A stretch of 64,000 bases of DNA, from the NCBI RefSeq assembly GCF_003732225.1, contig NZ_MOBJ01000016.1, forward strand, positions 1 through 64,000, written 5' to 3'. The position numbers were made by a program, and so were the translations under genes. Below the pieces are notes generated by a model. That model was not told the DNA's origin. It did not search any database and saw nothing but the letters and a program-made list of their open reading frames with translations. This stretch comes from Pseudomonas brassicacearum (GTDB taxonomy: Bacteria > Pseudomonadota > Gammaproteobacteria > Pseudomonadales > Pseudomonadaceae). Shown here piece after piece: positions 10,609-18,872 of this stretch (positions are counted from its first letter, which is position 1; every line of letters starts with the position of its first letter).

Positions 10609-10749
10609 GGATTGCGCCGTTTCTGAATGACCGGCATTAGGCCTGTGCGGCTCGAAAAAACCAGGCGAAAACGCCAGTTTTAACTTCACCCTTGTAGACC
10701 GTCCTGCCCACCCCCATATTGGGGCGACTGACGCGTGAAGGAATCCAAC

Positions 10750-12333
10750 TTGAGCGAACTTCTCAACCGCCGCCTGGCTCTGCTCGGCGAGCGCGCTAAC
10801 CTCTCTCTGCTCGAACAGTGTCTTCACGGCATCGAACGTGAATGCCTGCGCGTGACGGGCGAAGGTCGCCTGGCGCAAACGCCGCACCCTGAAAGCCTGG
10901 GCTCCGCGCTGACCAACGAACAGATCACCACCGACTATTCAGAGTCGCTGCTGGAGTTCATCACGCCTGCCTTGGCCGATCCGGCGGACACGCTGAGCAG
11001 CCTGGACAAGATTCACCGTTTTGCCTACAGCAAGCTCGGCAACGAGTACCTGTGGAGTCCATCGATGCCGTGCCCGTTGCCGGCCGAGGAAGATATCCCG
11101 ATCGCCTATTACGGCACCTCCAACATCGGTCAGCTCAAGTACGTCTACCGCAAGGGCCTGGCCCTGCGGTACGGCAAGACCATGCAGTGCATCGCCGGGA
11201 TTCACTACAACTTTTCCCTGCCGGAAAAACTCTGGCCGCTGCTCAAAGAAGCTGAAGGCTTTGTCGGCACCGACCGCGACTATCAGTCGGCGGCCTATAT
11301 CGCGCTGATTCGCAACTTCCGCCGCTACAGCTGGCTGCTGATGTACCTGTTCGGTTCTTCGCCAGCGCTGGACGCCGGCTTCCTGCGCGGTCGTTCCCAT
11401 CAGTTGGAACAATTTGACGCCGAAACACTGTACCTGCCGTACGCCACCAGCCTGCGCATGAGCGATCTGGGTTATCAGAGCAACGCGCAAGCCGGGCTGA
11501 CGCCGTGCTACAACGACTTGAACAGCTACACCGACAGCCTGCGCAAAGCGGTGGCCACGCCGTACCCGCCGTACGTCGAAATCGGCACGCACCAGGACGG
11601 TGAGTGGGTTCAGCTCAACACCAACATCCTGCAGATCGAAAACGAGTACTACTCCAACATTCGCCCGAAACGCGTGACCTACACCGGCGAGCGGCCGATC
11701 CAGGCGCTGGTGGCTCGTGGTATTCAGTACGTCGAAGTGCGCCTGCTGGACATCAACCCGTTTATGCCGATGGGCATCGACCTGCAGGAAGCGCGTTTCC
11801 TCGACGCGTTCCTGCTGTATTGCGCGCTGAACGAAAGCCCGCTGCTGACCGCCACCACCTGCGGCAACGCCACCTCGAACTTCCTCAGCGTGGTCAAGGA
11901 AGGTCGCCGTCCGGGCCTGCAACTGCAACGGGACGGCCAGCCGGTAGACATGAAAGAGTGGGCCTTGGAGCTGCTGGAAAAAATCGCCCCGCTGGCCGCG
12001 TTGCTGGATCAAAGTCACGGTGGTGACGCTCACAGCACAGCCCTCGACGCGCAACTGGCGAAGATCAAGGACTCGTCCCTGACCCCTTCCGCCCAAGTGC
12101 TGGCGGCGATGACCGAACACAAGGAAAGCTTCGCCCGGTTCTCCCTGCGTCAGAGCCAGGCTCACGCCGAATTCTTCCGCAGCGAACCGCTGGTGGCCGA
12201 AGAGCAGGCGCGCTTTGAAGAGTTGGCGCGCTCGTCGCTGGCTCAGCAAACCGAGCTGGAGCAAAACGAAGTCGGCGATTTCGACGTGTTTGTCGGGTCG
12301 TATCAGGCGAGTATTCTGGCGATCAGTAACTGA
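10750..12333 (+). CDS. gshA: Glutamate-cysteine ligase
   Basis: Catalyses the first step of glutathione synthesis, joining glutamate and cysteine with ATP. The best start is TTG at 10750, giving the family N-terminus [14 protein letters not shown] and placing AAGGA about seven bases upstream; a GTG at 10735 would add five residues. The product is then 527 residues, normal for the proteobacterial class. Visible family stretches include [10 protein letters not shown] (substrate-binding E), [13 protein letters not shown] and [15 protein letters not shown]. It stands alone between two REPINs. By consuming cysteine it links to the sulfur-acquisition genes that follow. Confidence 0.96.
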   Translation: MSELLNRRLALLGERANLSLLEQCLHGIERECLRVTGEGRLAQTPHPESLGSALTNEQITTDYSESLLEFITPALADPADTLSSLDKIHRFAYSKLGNEYLWSPSMPCPLPAEEDIPIAYYGTSNIGQLKYVYRKGLALRYGKTMQCIAGIHYNFSLPEKLWPLLKEAEGFVGTDRDYQSAAYIALIRNFRRYSWLLMYLFGSSPALDAGFLRGRSHQLEQFDAETLYLPYATSLRMSDLGYQSNAQAGLTPCYNDLNSYTDSLRKAVATPYPPYVEIGTHQDGEWVQLNTNILQIENEYYSNIRPKRVTYTGERPIQALVARGIQYVEVRLLDINPFMPMGIDLQEARFLDAFLLYCALNESPLLTATTCGNATSNFLSVVKEGRRPGLQLQRDGQPVDMKEWALELLEKIAPLAALLDQSHGGDAHSTALDAQLAKIKDSSLTPSAQVLAAMTEHKESFARFSLRQSQAHAEFFRSEPLVAEEQARFEELARSSLAQQTELEQNEVGDFDVFVGSYQASILAISN

Positions 12334-12356
12334 TCCCGGAAGGTCCTGCGGACCTT

Positions 12357-12450
12357 ATCGCGAGCAGGCTCGCTCCCACATTGGATTTTCGGTGTGACCA
12401 CAATTGTGTAAACACCATTGAACCCTGTGGGAGCGAGCTTGCTCGCGATG
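12357..12450. repeat. REPIN, GTGGGAGCGAGC family
   Basis: Inverted pair of REP arms downstream of gshA. The left arm carries one change (GCGAGCAGGCTCGC). Confidence 0.9.
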
Positions 12451-12491
12451 ACCGCGCAGCGGTCGCTGTCAGTTTTTTCCGCTCATAAGCT

Positions 12492-12520
12492 AATTCGAAA
12501 AAGTTATTTATTTTCGAATT
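12492..12520 (+). promoter_or_regulatory. Perfect inverted repeat upstream of tauA
   Basis: AATTCGAAAA and TTTTCGAATT form perfect 10-base arms around a 9-base AT spacer, about 60-85 bases before the tauA start. Position and symmetry suggest an operator or activator site for sulfate-starvation control of taurine use; CysB or a tau-specific regulator are candidates (inference). Confidence 0.6.
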
Positions 12521-12577
12521 CTTAGATCATTTAGTCTCATCACACGCCGAAGCCTCGGCCGCCTGATGAGGACTTTC

Positions 12578-13558
12578 ATGATGAAACTGCACTTCCCCCT
12601 TCGCCTCCTGGCGGCCGCGTCCCTGGCTGCAGCGAGCTTTTTCGCTCAGGCGGCTGACCTCACTGTTGCCTACCAGACCACCGTCGACCCGGCGAAAGTC
12701 GCCCAGGCCGATGGCAGTTACGAAACCGCCACCCACGCCAAAATCGACTGGCGCAAATTCGACAACGGTGCCGACATCATCGCCGCCATTGCCTCGGGCG
12801 ACGTGCAGATCGGCTACCTCGGTTCCAGCCCGCTGACGGCTGCGATCACCCGCAAGGTTCCAGTCGAAACCTTCCTCATCGCCACCCAGATCGGTGCCGC
12901 CGAAGCACTGGTGGCCCGCGACGGTTCCGGGATCAAAACCCCGCAGGACCTGATCGGCAAGAAAATCGCCGTGCCCTTCGTGTCCACCGGACACTACAGC
13001 CTGCTGGCCGCGCTCAAGCACTGGAACATCGACCCATCGAAAGTACAGATCCTCAACCTCGCGCCGCCGGCGATTATTGCCGCGTGGAAACGCGGTGATA
13101 TCGACGCAACCTACGTGTGGGACCCGGCGCTGGGTGTGGCCAAGGAAAACGGCAAGGTACTGATCACGTCCGGCGAACTGGCCAGGTTCGGCGCGCCGAC
13201 CTTCGATGCCTGGATCGTGCGCAAGGATTTCGCCGAGAAGCACCCGGAAATCGTCACCGCCTTCGCCAAAGTCACCCTCGACGCCTACGCCCACTACCGC
13301 AAAGACCCACAAGCCTGGCTGGCCGATAAGGGCAATGTCGACAAACTGGTGAAACTCTCCGGCGCCAAGGCCAGCGACATTCCGTTACTGCTGCAAGGCA
13401 ACGTCTATCCACTGGCGGCTGATCAGGTGATCAGCCTCGGTGCGCCGACCACCAAGGCCATCACCGACACCGCCACGTTCCTCAAGGAACAAGGCAAGGT
13501 CGAAGCCGTGCTGCCGGACTACGCCCCATACGTCAGCGCCAAGTACATCACTAACTGA
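12578..13558 (+). CDS. tauA: Taurine ABC transporter substrate-binding protein
   Basis: Periplasmic binding protein that delivers taurine to TauBC when sulfate is scarce. Three ATGs lie close together (12566, 12578, 12581); GAGGA at 12568-12572 favours the second or third, giving about 326 residues. A Sec signal peptide is clear: basic start, [16 protein letters not shown], cleavage before ADLTVAYQ. The mature part matches TauA, with the ligand-contact-type stretch [20 protein letters not shown] and [20 protein letters not shown]. It leads the tauABCD operon, 16 bases before tauB. Confidence 0.95.
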   Translation: MMKLHFPLRLLAAASLAAASFFAQAADLTVAYQTTVDPAKVAQADGSYETATHAKIDWRKFDNGADIIAAIASGDVQIGYLGSSPLTAAITRKVPVETFLIATQIGAAEALVARDGSGIKTPQDLIGKKIAVPFVSTGHYSLLAALKHWNIDPSKVQILNLAPPAIIAAWKRGDIDATYVWDPALGVAKENGKVLITSGELARFGAPTFDAWIVRKDFAEKHPEIVTAFAKVTLDAYAHYRKDPQAWLADKGNVDKLVKLSGAKASDIPLLLQGNVYPLAADQVISLGAPTTKAITDTATFLKEQGKVEAVLPDYAPYVSAKYITN

Positions 13559-13574
13559 TCAGGAGTTGAGCGCG

Positions 13575-14354
13575 ATGGCCTTGCTTCAGCTGGAGCGCAT
13601 CAGCGCACAGTACCCAGGCAGCCCGGAACCGGTGCTGGCGGATATTTCCTTAAGCCTTGGGCCTCAGCAATTGCTGGTCGCCCTCGGCCCGTCCGGCAGT
13701 GGCAAGACCTCGCTGTTGAACCTGATTGCCGGTTTCGTCGAACCCAGCGCCGGGCGTATCACCCTCGACGGTGTGCCGGTCAAAGGCCCGAGCGCCGAGC
13801 GTGGCGTGGTGTTTCAGGACGACGCGTTGCTGCCTTGGCAGGACGTGTTGGCCAACGTCGGATTCGGTCTGGAACTGGCCGGCGTGCTGCGTGATAAACG
13901 CGAAATCCGCGCCCGGGAAATGCTCGCGCTGGTCGACCTTGCAGGCTTCGATGCACGCCGCATCTGGCAGCTCTCGGGCGGCCAGAAACAGCGTGTCGGC
14001 CTGGCCCGCGCGCTCGCCGCTGACCCGCGCGTGTTGCTGATGGACGAACCCTTCGGCGCCCTCGACGCCTTCACCCGCGAACAGATGCAAGAACTGTTGC
14101 TGCAAGTCTGGCGACGCACCGCCAAACCGGTGTTCCTGATCACCCATGACATTGAAGAGGCAGTGTTCCTCGCCACGGACCTGATTCTGTTGGCCCCCAA
14201 CCCTGGGCAAATCGTCGAGCGTCTGAGCCTGGATTTCGGTCAGCGTTACGCGGCCGGTGAATCGGCGCGAGCGATCAAGTCCGACCCGCGTTTTATCGAA
14301 ACCCGCGAACACGTCCTTGCCAGTGTGTTCTCCCAACGGCAGGAGCGTGCCTGA
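13575..14354 (+). CDS. tauB: Taurine ABC transporter ATP-binding subunit
   Basis: Cytoplasmic ATPase of the taurine importer. ATG 13575 is chosen because AGGAG lies ten bases upstream; it gives 259 residues. Walker A is GPSGSGKTS, the signature [15 protein letters not shown] and Walker [18 protein letters not shown], followed by the H-loop LITHDIEEA. These are the marks of the nitrate/sulfonate/taurine ATPase group. Its stop overlaps the tauC start as TGATG, which supports stoichiometric co-translation with the permease. Confidence 0.96.
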   Translation: MALLQLERISAQYPGSPEPVLADISLSLGPQQLLVALGPSGSGKTSLLNLIAGFVEPSAGRITLDGVPVKGPSAERGVVFQDDALLPWQDVLANVGFGLELAGVLRDKREIRAREMLALVDLAGFDARRIWQLSGGQKQRVGLARALAADPRVLLMDEPFGALDAFTREQMQELLLQVWRRTAKPVFLITHDIEEAVFLATDLILLAPNPGQIVERLSLDFGQRYAAGESARAIKSDPRFIETREHVLASVFSQRQERA

Positions 14355-15193
14355 TGAGCAGTTATGAAATCCCGGCAGCCACGGTCAAAGTGTCCGGCCC
14401 TTCATCAGTAATTCCAGTCCGTCGCAGCCTCAGCACACGCTGGATCAGCCTGTTGACGCTGTTTGCGCTGCTTGGTTTCTGGTGGGCGGTGACCGCCAAT
14501 GGCCTGATCGAGCCCTTGTTCCTTCCGCCGCCGTCCGCCGTCCTGCAAAAAGGTTGGTTGCTGGCGACCACGGGCTACATGGACTCAACCCTCTGGCAGC
14601 ATCTGGGCGCGAGTCTCAGCCGTATCGGCTTGGGTCTGGGCTTCGCGGTTTTGACCGCCGTGCCGGTCGGTATCGCCATCGGCCATAACCGCATCGCGCG
14701 CGGAGTTCTCGATCCACTGATCGAGTTCTACCGGCCGATTCCACCGTTGGCCTATCTGCCGTTGATCGTGATCTGGTGCGGCATCGGTGAGCTGTCCAAG
14801 GTGTTGTTGATCTATCTGGCGATCTTCGCCCCGATCGCCATTGCCACCGCGACTGGCGTACGCACCGTCGACCCGGCCAAGTTGCGCGCCGCGCAGTCGT
14901 TGGGCGCGACTCGGGTCCAGCTGATTCGTCATGTGATTTTGCCGAGTGCCTTGCCGGACATTCTGACCGGCGTGCGCATTGGCCTGGGCGTGGGCTGGTC
15001 GACGCTGGTGGCTGCCGAGTTGATCGCCGCCACCAGTGGCTTGGGCTTCATGGTGCAGTCAGCCGCGCAATTTCTGGTCACCGATGTGGTGGTGCTGGGG
15101 ATTCTGCTGATCGCGCTGATTGCCTTCGCCATGGAAATGGGCCTGCGCGCCCTGCAACGCAAACTCGTGCCGTGGCATGGCCAGGCGCACTGA
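14354..15193 (+). CDS. tauC: Taurine ABC transporter permease
   Basis: Inner-membrane permease of the taurine importer. The 279-residue protein has about six membrane segments, beginning [17 protein letters not shown] at about 36-52. The EAA loop that contacts TauB is visible as [21 protein letters not shown] at about 177-197, just before [21 protein letters not shown]. The start overlaps the tauB stop. Sixty bases containing a degenerate REP unit separate it from tauD. Confidence 0.95.
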   Translation: MSSYEIPAATVKVSGPSSVIPVRRSLSTRWISLLTLFALLGFWWAVTANGLIEPLFLPPPSAVLQKGWLLATTGYMDSTLWQHLGASLSRIGLGLGFAVLTAVPVGIAIGHNRIARGVLDPLIEFYRPIPPLAYLPLIVIWCGIGELSKVLLIYLAIFAPIAIATATGVRTVDPAKLRAAQSLGATRVQLIRHVILPSALPDILTGVRIGLGVGWSTLVAAELIAATSGLGFMVQSAAQFLVTDVVVLGILLIALIAFAMEMGLRALQRKLVPWHGQAH

Positions 15194-15200
15194 GTATTCA

Positions 15201-15225
15201 TGTGCGAGCAGGCCCGTTCCCACAG
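15201..15225. repeat. Single degenerate REP unit inside tau operon
   Basis: TGTGCGAGCAGGCCCGTTCC followed by CACAG is a drifted single arm of the GTGGGAGCGAGC family in the tauC-tauD gap. No partner arm is present. Confidence 0.5.
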
Positions 15226-15252
15226 TCGACACCCCGGATTGAAGAGAAAGCC

Positions 15253-16095
15253 ATGAGCAGCCTGACCATCACCCCACTCAGCACCGCCCTCGGCGCGCAG
15301 ATCAGCGGCGTCGATATCTCCCAGCCGCTGAACGTCAAACAGCGCGATGCTATCGAGCAGGCGTTGCTCAAGCATCAGGTGCTGTTCTTCCGCGAGCAGC
15401 CGATCAATCCGCAGCAGCAAGCACGTTTTGCGGCGAATTTCGGTGAATTACACATTCACCCGATCTACCCGAACGTGCCGGAACAGCCACAAGTGCTGAT
15501 CCTCGACACAGCCGAAACCGACGTGCGCGACAACGCCGTGTGGCACACCGACGTGACCTTCCTGCCGACCCCGGCCCTCGGCGCGGTACTCAGCGCCAAG
15601 CTGCTGCCGGAGTTTGGTGGCGACACGTTATGGGCCAGCGGCATTGCGGCGTACGAAGCTCTCTCAGTACCGCTGCAAAATCTGTTGCAAGGCCTGACCG
15701 CGACTCACGACTTCGTCAAATCCTTCCCTCTGGAGCGCTTTGGTACCACGCCTGAAGCGTTGGCCCAATGGGAAGCAGCCCGCAAGAAGAACCCTCCGCT
15801 GTCGCATCCGGTGATCCGCACGCACCCGGTGAGTGGGCGCAGGTCGTTGTTCGTCAACGAGGGCTTCACTACTCGTATCAACGAGCTCTCGGAAACCGAA
15901 AGCGAAGCAATTCTGAAGCTGCTGTTCGCCCATGCTACCCGGCCGGAATTTACCATTCGCTGGCGTTGGCAGGAGAACGACGTGGCGTTCTGGGACAACC
16001 GCGTGACTCAGCATTTTGCCGTGGATGATTACCGGCCAGCGCGGCGCGTGATGCACCGGGCGACGGTGTTGGGGGATGTACCGTTTTTCCGGTGA
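15253..16095 (+). CDS. tauD: Taurine dioxygenase
   Basis: Fe(II)/2-oxoglutarate-dependent oxygenase that hydroxylates taurine and releases sulfite and aminoacetaldehyde in the cytoplasm. From ATG 15253 the product is 280 residues, as in other TauD proteins. The iron triad is visible: H98 and D100 in VWHTDVTF and H254 in NRVTQHF, with the 2-oxoglutarate-binding Arg in [20 protein letters not shown] upstream supports this start. It closes tauABCD, so imported taurine meets its desulfurising enzyme directly. A related alkylsulfonate oxygenase is the only realistic alternative; the TauABC context argues for taurine. Confidence 0.94.
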   Translation: MSSLTITPLSTALGAQISGVDISQPLNVKQRDAIEQALLKHQVLFFREQPINPQQQARFAANFGELHIHPIYPNVPEQPQVLILDTAETDVRDNAVWHTDVTFLPTPALGAVLSAKLLPEFGGDTLWASGIAAYEALSVPLQNLLQGLTATHDFVKSFPLERFGTTPEALAQWEAARKKNPPLSHPVIRTHPVSGRRSLFVNEGFTTRINELSETESEAILKLLFAHATRPEFTIRWRWQENDVAFWDNRVTQHFAVDDYRPARRVMHRATVLGDVPFFR

Positions 16096-16127
16096 ACCAC
16101 TGACTTCTTTACTGCTTTTTATGGCCC

Positions 16128-16219
16128 CATCGCGAGCAAGCTCGCTCCCACATTGGATTTGGGTTGACCACAAATCTGTGGCCAACTGAAAACCCTGTGG
16201 GAGCGAGCTTGCTCGCGAA
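16128..16219. repeat. REPIN, GTGGGAGCGAGC family
   Basis: Inverted pair of REP arms between the convergent tauD and aldo/keto reductase genes. Confidence 0.9.
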
Positions 16220-16231
16220 AGCAATCTGACA

Positions 16232-16252
16232 GGCGCCAGAATATCCGGCGCC
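16232..16252 (-). terminator. Hairpin downstream of aldo/keto reductase gene
   Basis: GGCGCC-9 bases-GGCGCC forms a strong stem seven bases beyond the stop codon on the minus strand. It lacks a U tract, so termination is uncertain; together with the adjacent REPIN it could protect or end the transcript. Confidence 0.4.
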
Positions 16253-16258
16253 GGACAT

Positions 16259-17296
16259 TTACTCCGCCGTCGAAGGCTTCTCCCACAAATTGATCCCGCC
16301 TTCCTGGGCAAAGCGGTCAATCTCCGCCAGTTCCTCAGCGCTGAAGCTCAAATTCTTCAATGCCCCGACGTTCTCGATGATTTGCTCCGGGCGGCTGGCG
16401 CCGATCAGTGCAGAGGTCACCCGAGGGTCGCGCAGAGTCCAGGCCAGCGCTAATTGCGCCAGACTCTGACCACGACGTTTGGCGATTTCGTTGAGCGCAC
16501 GCACCTGAGCAATGTTGGCCTCGGACAGGTGCGATGCCTGCAATGAACCACCGCCCGGGCGATTGACCCGCGCATCAGCCGGCACGCCGTTAAGGTACTT
16601 GTCGGTCAGCAGCCCTTGAGCCAACGGAGTGAAGGCAATCACGCCAGCACCGAGTTCGTCGGTGGCGTCCAGCAGGTCTTTTTCCACCCAGCGATTGAGC
16701 AGGTTGTAGGCCGGTTGGTGGATCAGCAGCGGGACTTTCCACTCTTTCAACAATGCGGCGATTTCACGGGTTTTCGCTCCGGAATACGACGAGATACCGA
16801 TGTACAGCGCCTTGCCCTGCTGCACGGCGGTGGCCAGCGCACCAGCAGTTTCTTCCAGTGGCGTGTCCGGGTCGAAGCGGTGGGAATAGAAGATATCCAC
16901 GTAGTCGACGCCAAGGCGCTGCAAGCTCTGGTCAAGGCTGGCCAGCACGTATTTGCGTGAGCCACCGCCCTGACCGTAAGGGCCCGGCCACATGTCCCAA
17001 CCGGCCTTGCTGGAGATGATCAGCTCATCGCGGTACGGCTTGAAATCTTCGCGCAGCAAACGACCGAAGTTGACCTCGGCACTGCCGTACGGCGGGCCGT
17101 AATTGTTGGCCAGGTCGAAGTGGTTGATGCCCTGGTCGAAGGCGGTACGCAGCAAGGATCGCTGGGTATCGATCGGCGTGCTGTCGCCGAAGTTGTGCCA
17201 CAGGCCCAGCGACAGTGCCGGCAGCACCAGCCCGCTGCGACCGACGCGGCGGTAAGGAATGGAGTCGTAACGATCAGCAGCAGCGGTGTAAGTCAT
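16259..17296 (-). CDS. Aldo/keto reductase, YghZ (L-glyceraldehyde 3-phosphate reductase) type
   Basis: NADPH-dependent oxidoreductase of the aldo/keto reductase superfamily. The start at 17296 has GAGAGGG seven bases upstream and gives 345 residues beginning MTYTAAADRYDSIPYRR. Catalytic tetrad residues are seen in FDLANNYG (Asp and Tyr), ISSKAGWDMWPGPYG (Lys) and FYSHRFD (His). The segment following the catalytic Lys and the C-terminal IGASRPEQIIENV cofactor-binding helix match the YghZ/MgrA branch, which reduces L-glyceraldehyde 3-phosphate and methylglyoxal. The real substrate here is not shown. It is monocistronic. Confidence 0.88.
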   Translation of the reverse strand: MTYTAAADRYDSIPYRRVGRSGLVLPALSLGLWHNFGDSTPIDTQRSLLRTAFDQGINHFDLANNYGPPYGSAEVNFGRLLREDFKPYRDELIISSKAGWDMWPGPYGQGGGSRKYVLASLDQSLQRLGVDYVDIFYSHRFDPDTPLEETAGALATAVQQGKALYIGISSYSGAKTREIAALLKEWKVPLLIHQPAYNLLNRWVEKDLLDATDELGAGVIAFTPLAQGLLTDKYLNGVPADARVNRPGGGSLQASHLSEANIAQVRALNEIAKRRGQSLAQLALAWTLRDPRVTSALIGASRPEQIIENVGALKNLSFSAEELAEIDRFAQEGGINLWEKPSTAE

Positions 17297-17421
17297 CGAA
17301 CCCTCTCTTGTTTTGAACGACGAAGTCGTCAGCGTTGCCCAGCATACGCTCAGGCAACGCATCCAAAACGGGGTGTTCGACTAAATGCTGAAACGTTTCA
17401 CATCATTTTTGATTTTGGCCC

Positions 17422-17823
17422 TTACGCCGACAGTTCGCGCAGGGCCGCTGCTGCCAGAAAGCCGGATCTTGAGTTGTACCGTTGATCGCGTCTGACTGTC
17501 TGATCAATGCGCTCCAGCAACTGCTCTGGCAGCGTCGCATTGAAGCGCACCGACTTGCCGAAATACGGCGTCACGTCAAACTCGACCACTGCCCAAACAC
17601 CACCCGCGTAATCAGGGTTCTCGAGGTGCTCGTCGATCTCGCGCACCTGCGGCAGCGGATCGCCATCGGCGACCAGTCCCTCGTAATGTAACGACAGCGC
17701 CTCTTTAACGTTTTCGAGCGCCTGCGCCACCGTTCCACCTGCAGAGAAACAACCCGCAACGTCGGGGATAATTACTCCGTACTCTGAATCGGCATCCTTA
17801 TGCAGAACGACTGGGAATTTCAT
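17422..17823 (-). CDS. hicB: HicB-type antitoxin
   Basis: Antitoxin of a HicAB pair. From ATG 17823, with AGGAAGGG upstream, the product is 133 residues. The N-terminal half is a partial RNase-H-like HicB domain (YGVIIPDVAGCFSAGGTVAQ) that masks the toxin. The C-terminal half is a ribbon-helix-helix DNA-binding segment (VRFNATLPEQLLERIDQTVR) expected to repress the operon. The same reading frame stays open upstream to an ATG at 17919 that overlaps the hicA stop as ATGA; using it would add 32 residues. Both starts may be used. The gene lies downstream of hicA, the usual order. Confidence 0.9.
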   Translation of the reverse strand: MKFPVVLHKDADSEYGVIIPDVAGCFSAGGTVAQALENVKEALSLHYEGLVADGDPLPQVREIDEHLENPDYAGGVWAVVEFDVTPYFGKSVRFNATLPEQLLERIDQTVRRDQRYNSRSGFLAAAALRELSA

Positions 17824-17915
17824 GGGGATGGGCCCTTCCTGTAAATCCGGCAGAACTTGCGACCGGAACCTGTTCAATCTGCCCTCATCGGGGATCTGAT
17901 AGCTGTTTCTCGGGC

Positions 17916-18098
17916 TCATTTCAGGCCCGCCTGTTTCAAAATACTGTTGATTGTTCCTTTGGGGAGATCCGCGTCAGGATGCTTGATGGTTACCCTCCCT
18001 GATTTGCGCGAATGTTTGTATTGATGGTGGTTACCTTTGACCGCCACCCAATACCAGCCGTCCTCTTCGATCATCCTGATCATTTCCCGACTACGCAT
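17916..18098 (-). CDS. hicA: HicA-type mRNA interferase toxin
   Basis: Small toxin that cleaves mRNA when free of HicB. From ATG 18098, with GAAGGTG as ribosome site, the product is 60 residues. The dsRNA-binding-like fold is evident: SREMIRMIEEDGWYWVAVKG, then the catalytic-type G22-N23-H24 followed by QYKHSRKSGRVTIKHP, and the end GTINSILKQAGL typical of the family. It is the first gene of the pair. The locus lies against a truncated SDR gene, which suggests it arrived by insertion with loss of neighbouring DNA (inference). Confidence 0.92.
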   Translation of the reverse strand: MRSREMIRMIEEDGWYWVAVKGNHHQYKHSRKSGRVTIKHPDADLPKGTINSILKQAGLK

Positions 18099-18221
18099 CA
18101 CCTTCACCCTTTTTCGACAGCATCCGCGACGCACTGTACGCGGCAAAGGGCGATTTCAATACACACCATACACACTCTGATAAATATTAGTCCATCAGAA
18201 CGAAACGGCTTTTATTGCCAG

Positions 18222-18534
18222 ACCAGCGGCTAACCTGCCCGGTTACGCGGTGTACATCGCCAGCAAAGCGGCGGTGGAATCCCTTACCCAGGTGTTCGCC
18301 AAGGAACTGCGCGGCCGCCACATCACGGTCAACGCGGTGGCCCCGGGGCCGGTCGCCACTGAACTGTTCCTGCATGGCAAAAGCGAAGAGCAGATCCAGA
18401 CCTTCGCCAAGATGCCGCCGCTGGAACGCCTCGGTCAGCCAGAAGACATCGCCCAGGTCATTTCCTTTCTGGTCAGCCCGGCTGCCGCCTGGGTCAATGG
18501 GCAAATCCTGCGCACCAACGGTGGGTTGGTTTAA
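18222..18534 (+). pseudogene. 3' remnant of a short-chain dehydrogenase/reductase gene
   Basis: Translation gives only the C-terminal part of a classical SDR. It begins around ANLPGYAVYIASKAAVE, which contains the catalytic Y-x-x-x-K, then NAVAPGPVATELF and the terminal ASFL-type segment ending WVNGQILRTNGGLV. The Rossmann GxxxGxG motif and the first half of the fold are missing, and the frame upstream of about 18,220 does not resemble an SDR. The gene is therefore 5'-truncated. The breakpoint lies next to hicAB. A short GTG-started product is conceivable but could not bind NAD(P). Confidence 0.85.
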
Positions 18535-18598
18535 GCGCCATTCTTGCGAACGGCGCCTATGCTCGATAGGACGAACACCGGTTCAGGAGCACACCCAC

Positions 18599-18856
18599 AT
18601 GCACACCACAATCATCATCACCTTCGGCCTGGTCCTGTTGGCGCTGATGCTGTTCATCGGTCAGAAGCTCGGCTTCAGTCGTCAGACCCTGACCTACAGC
18701 TTTGTAGTCCTGTGGCTGGCGCTGACGGTGATCAACGGCGCCGTCGGCATGATCACCGCCGGGCAACCGCTGACCTCTGAATTGATGGTGGGCTTCATGG
18801 TCTTCGGTGTGCCGGTGGCCGCTCTGGTGCTGTTCATGGCCCTGAACAACGCTTGA
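18599..18856 (+). CDS. Small membrane protein, two to three TM segments
   Basis: An 85-residue hydrophobic protein starting at ATG 18599 with CAGGAG ten bases upstream. Predicted segments are ITFGLVLLALMLFIGQKLGF, TYSFVVLWLALTVINGAVGM and MVGFMVFGVPVAALVLFMAL, with a short polar loop AGQPLTSE between the last two. No cysteines, enzymatic motifs or recognised family. It converges with betT, leaving only 16 bases between stops. I do not know its function. Confidence 0.75.
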   Translation: MHTTIIITFGLVLLALMLFIGQKLGFSRQTLTYSFVVLWLALTVINGAVGMITAGQPLTSELMVGFMVFGVPVAALVLFMALNNA

Positions 18857-18872
18857 GCGCCACCGGCCTCGG

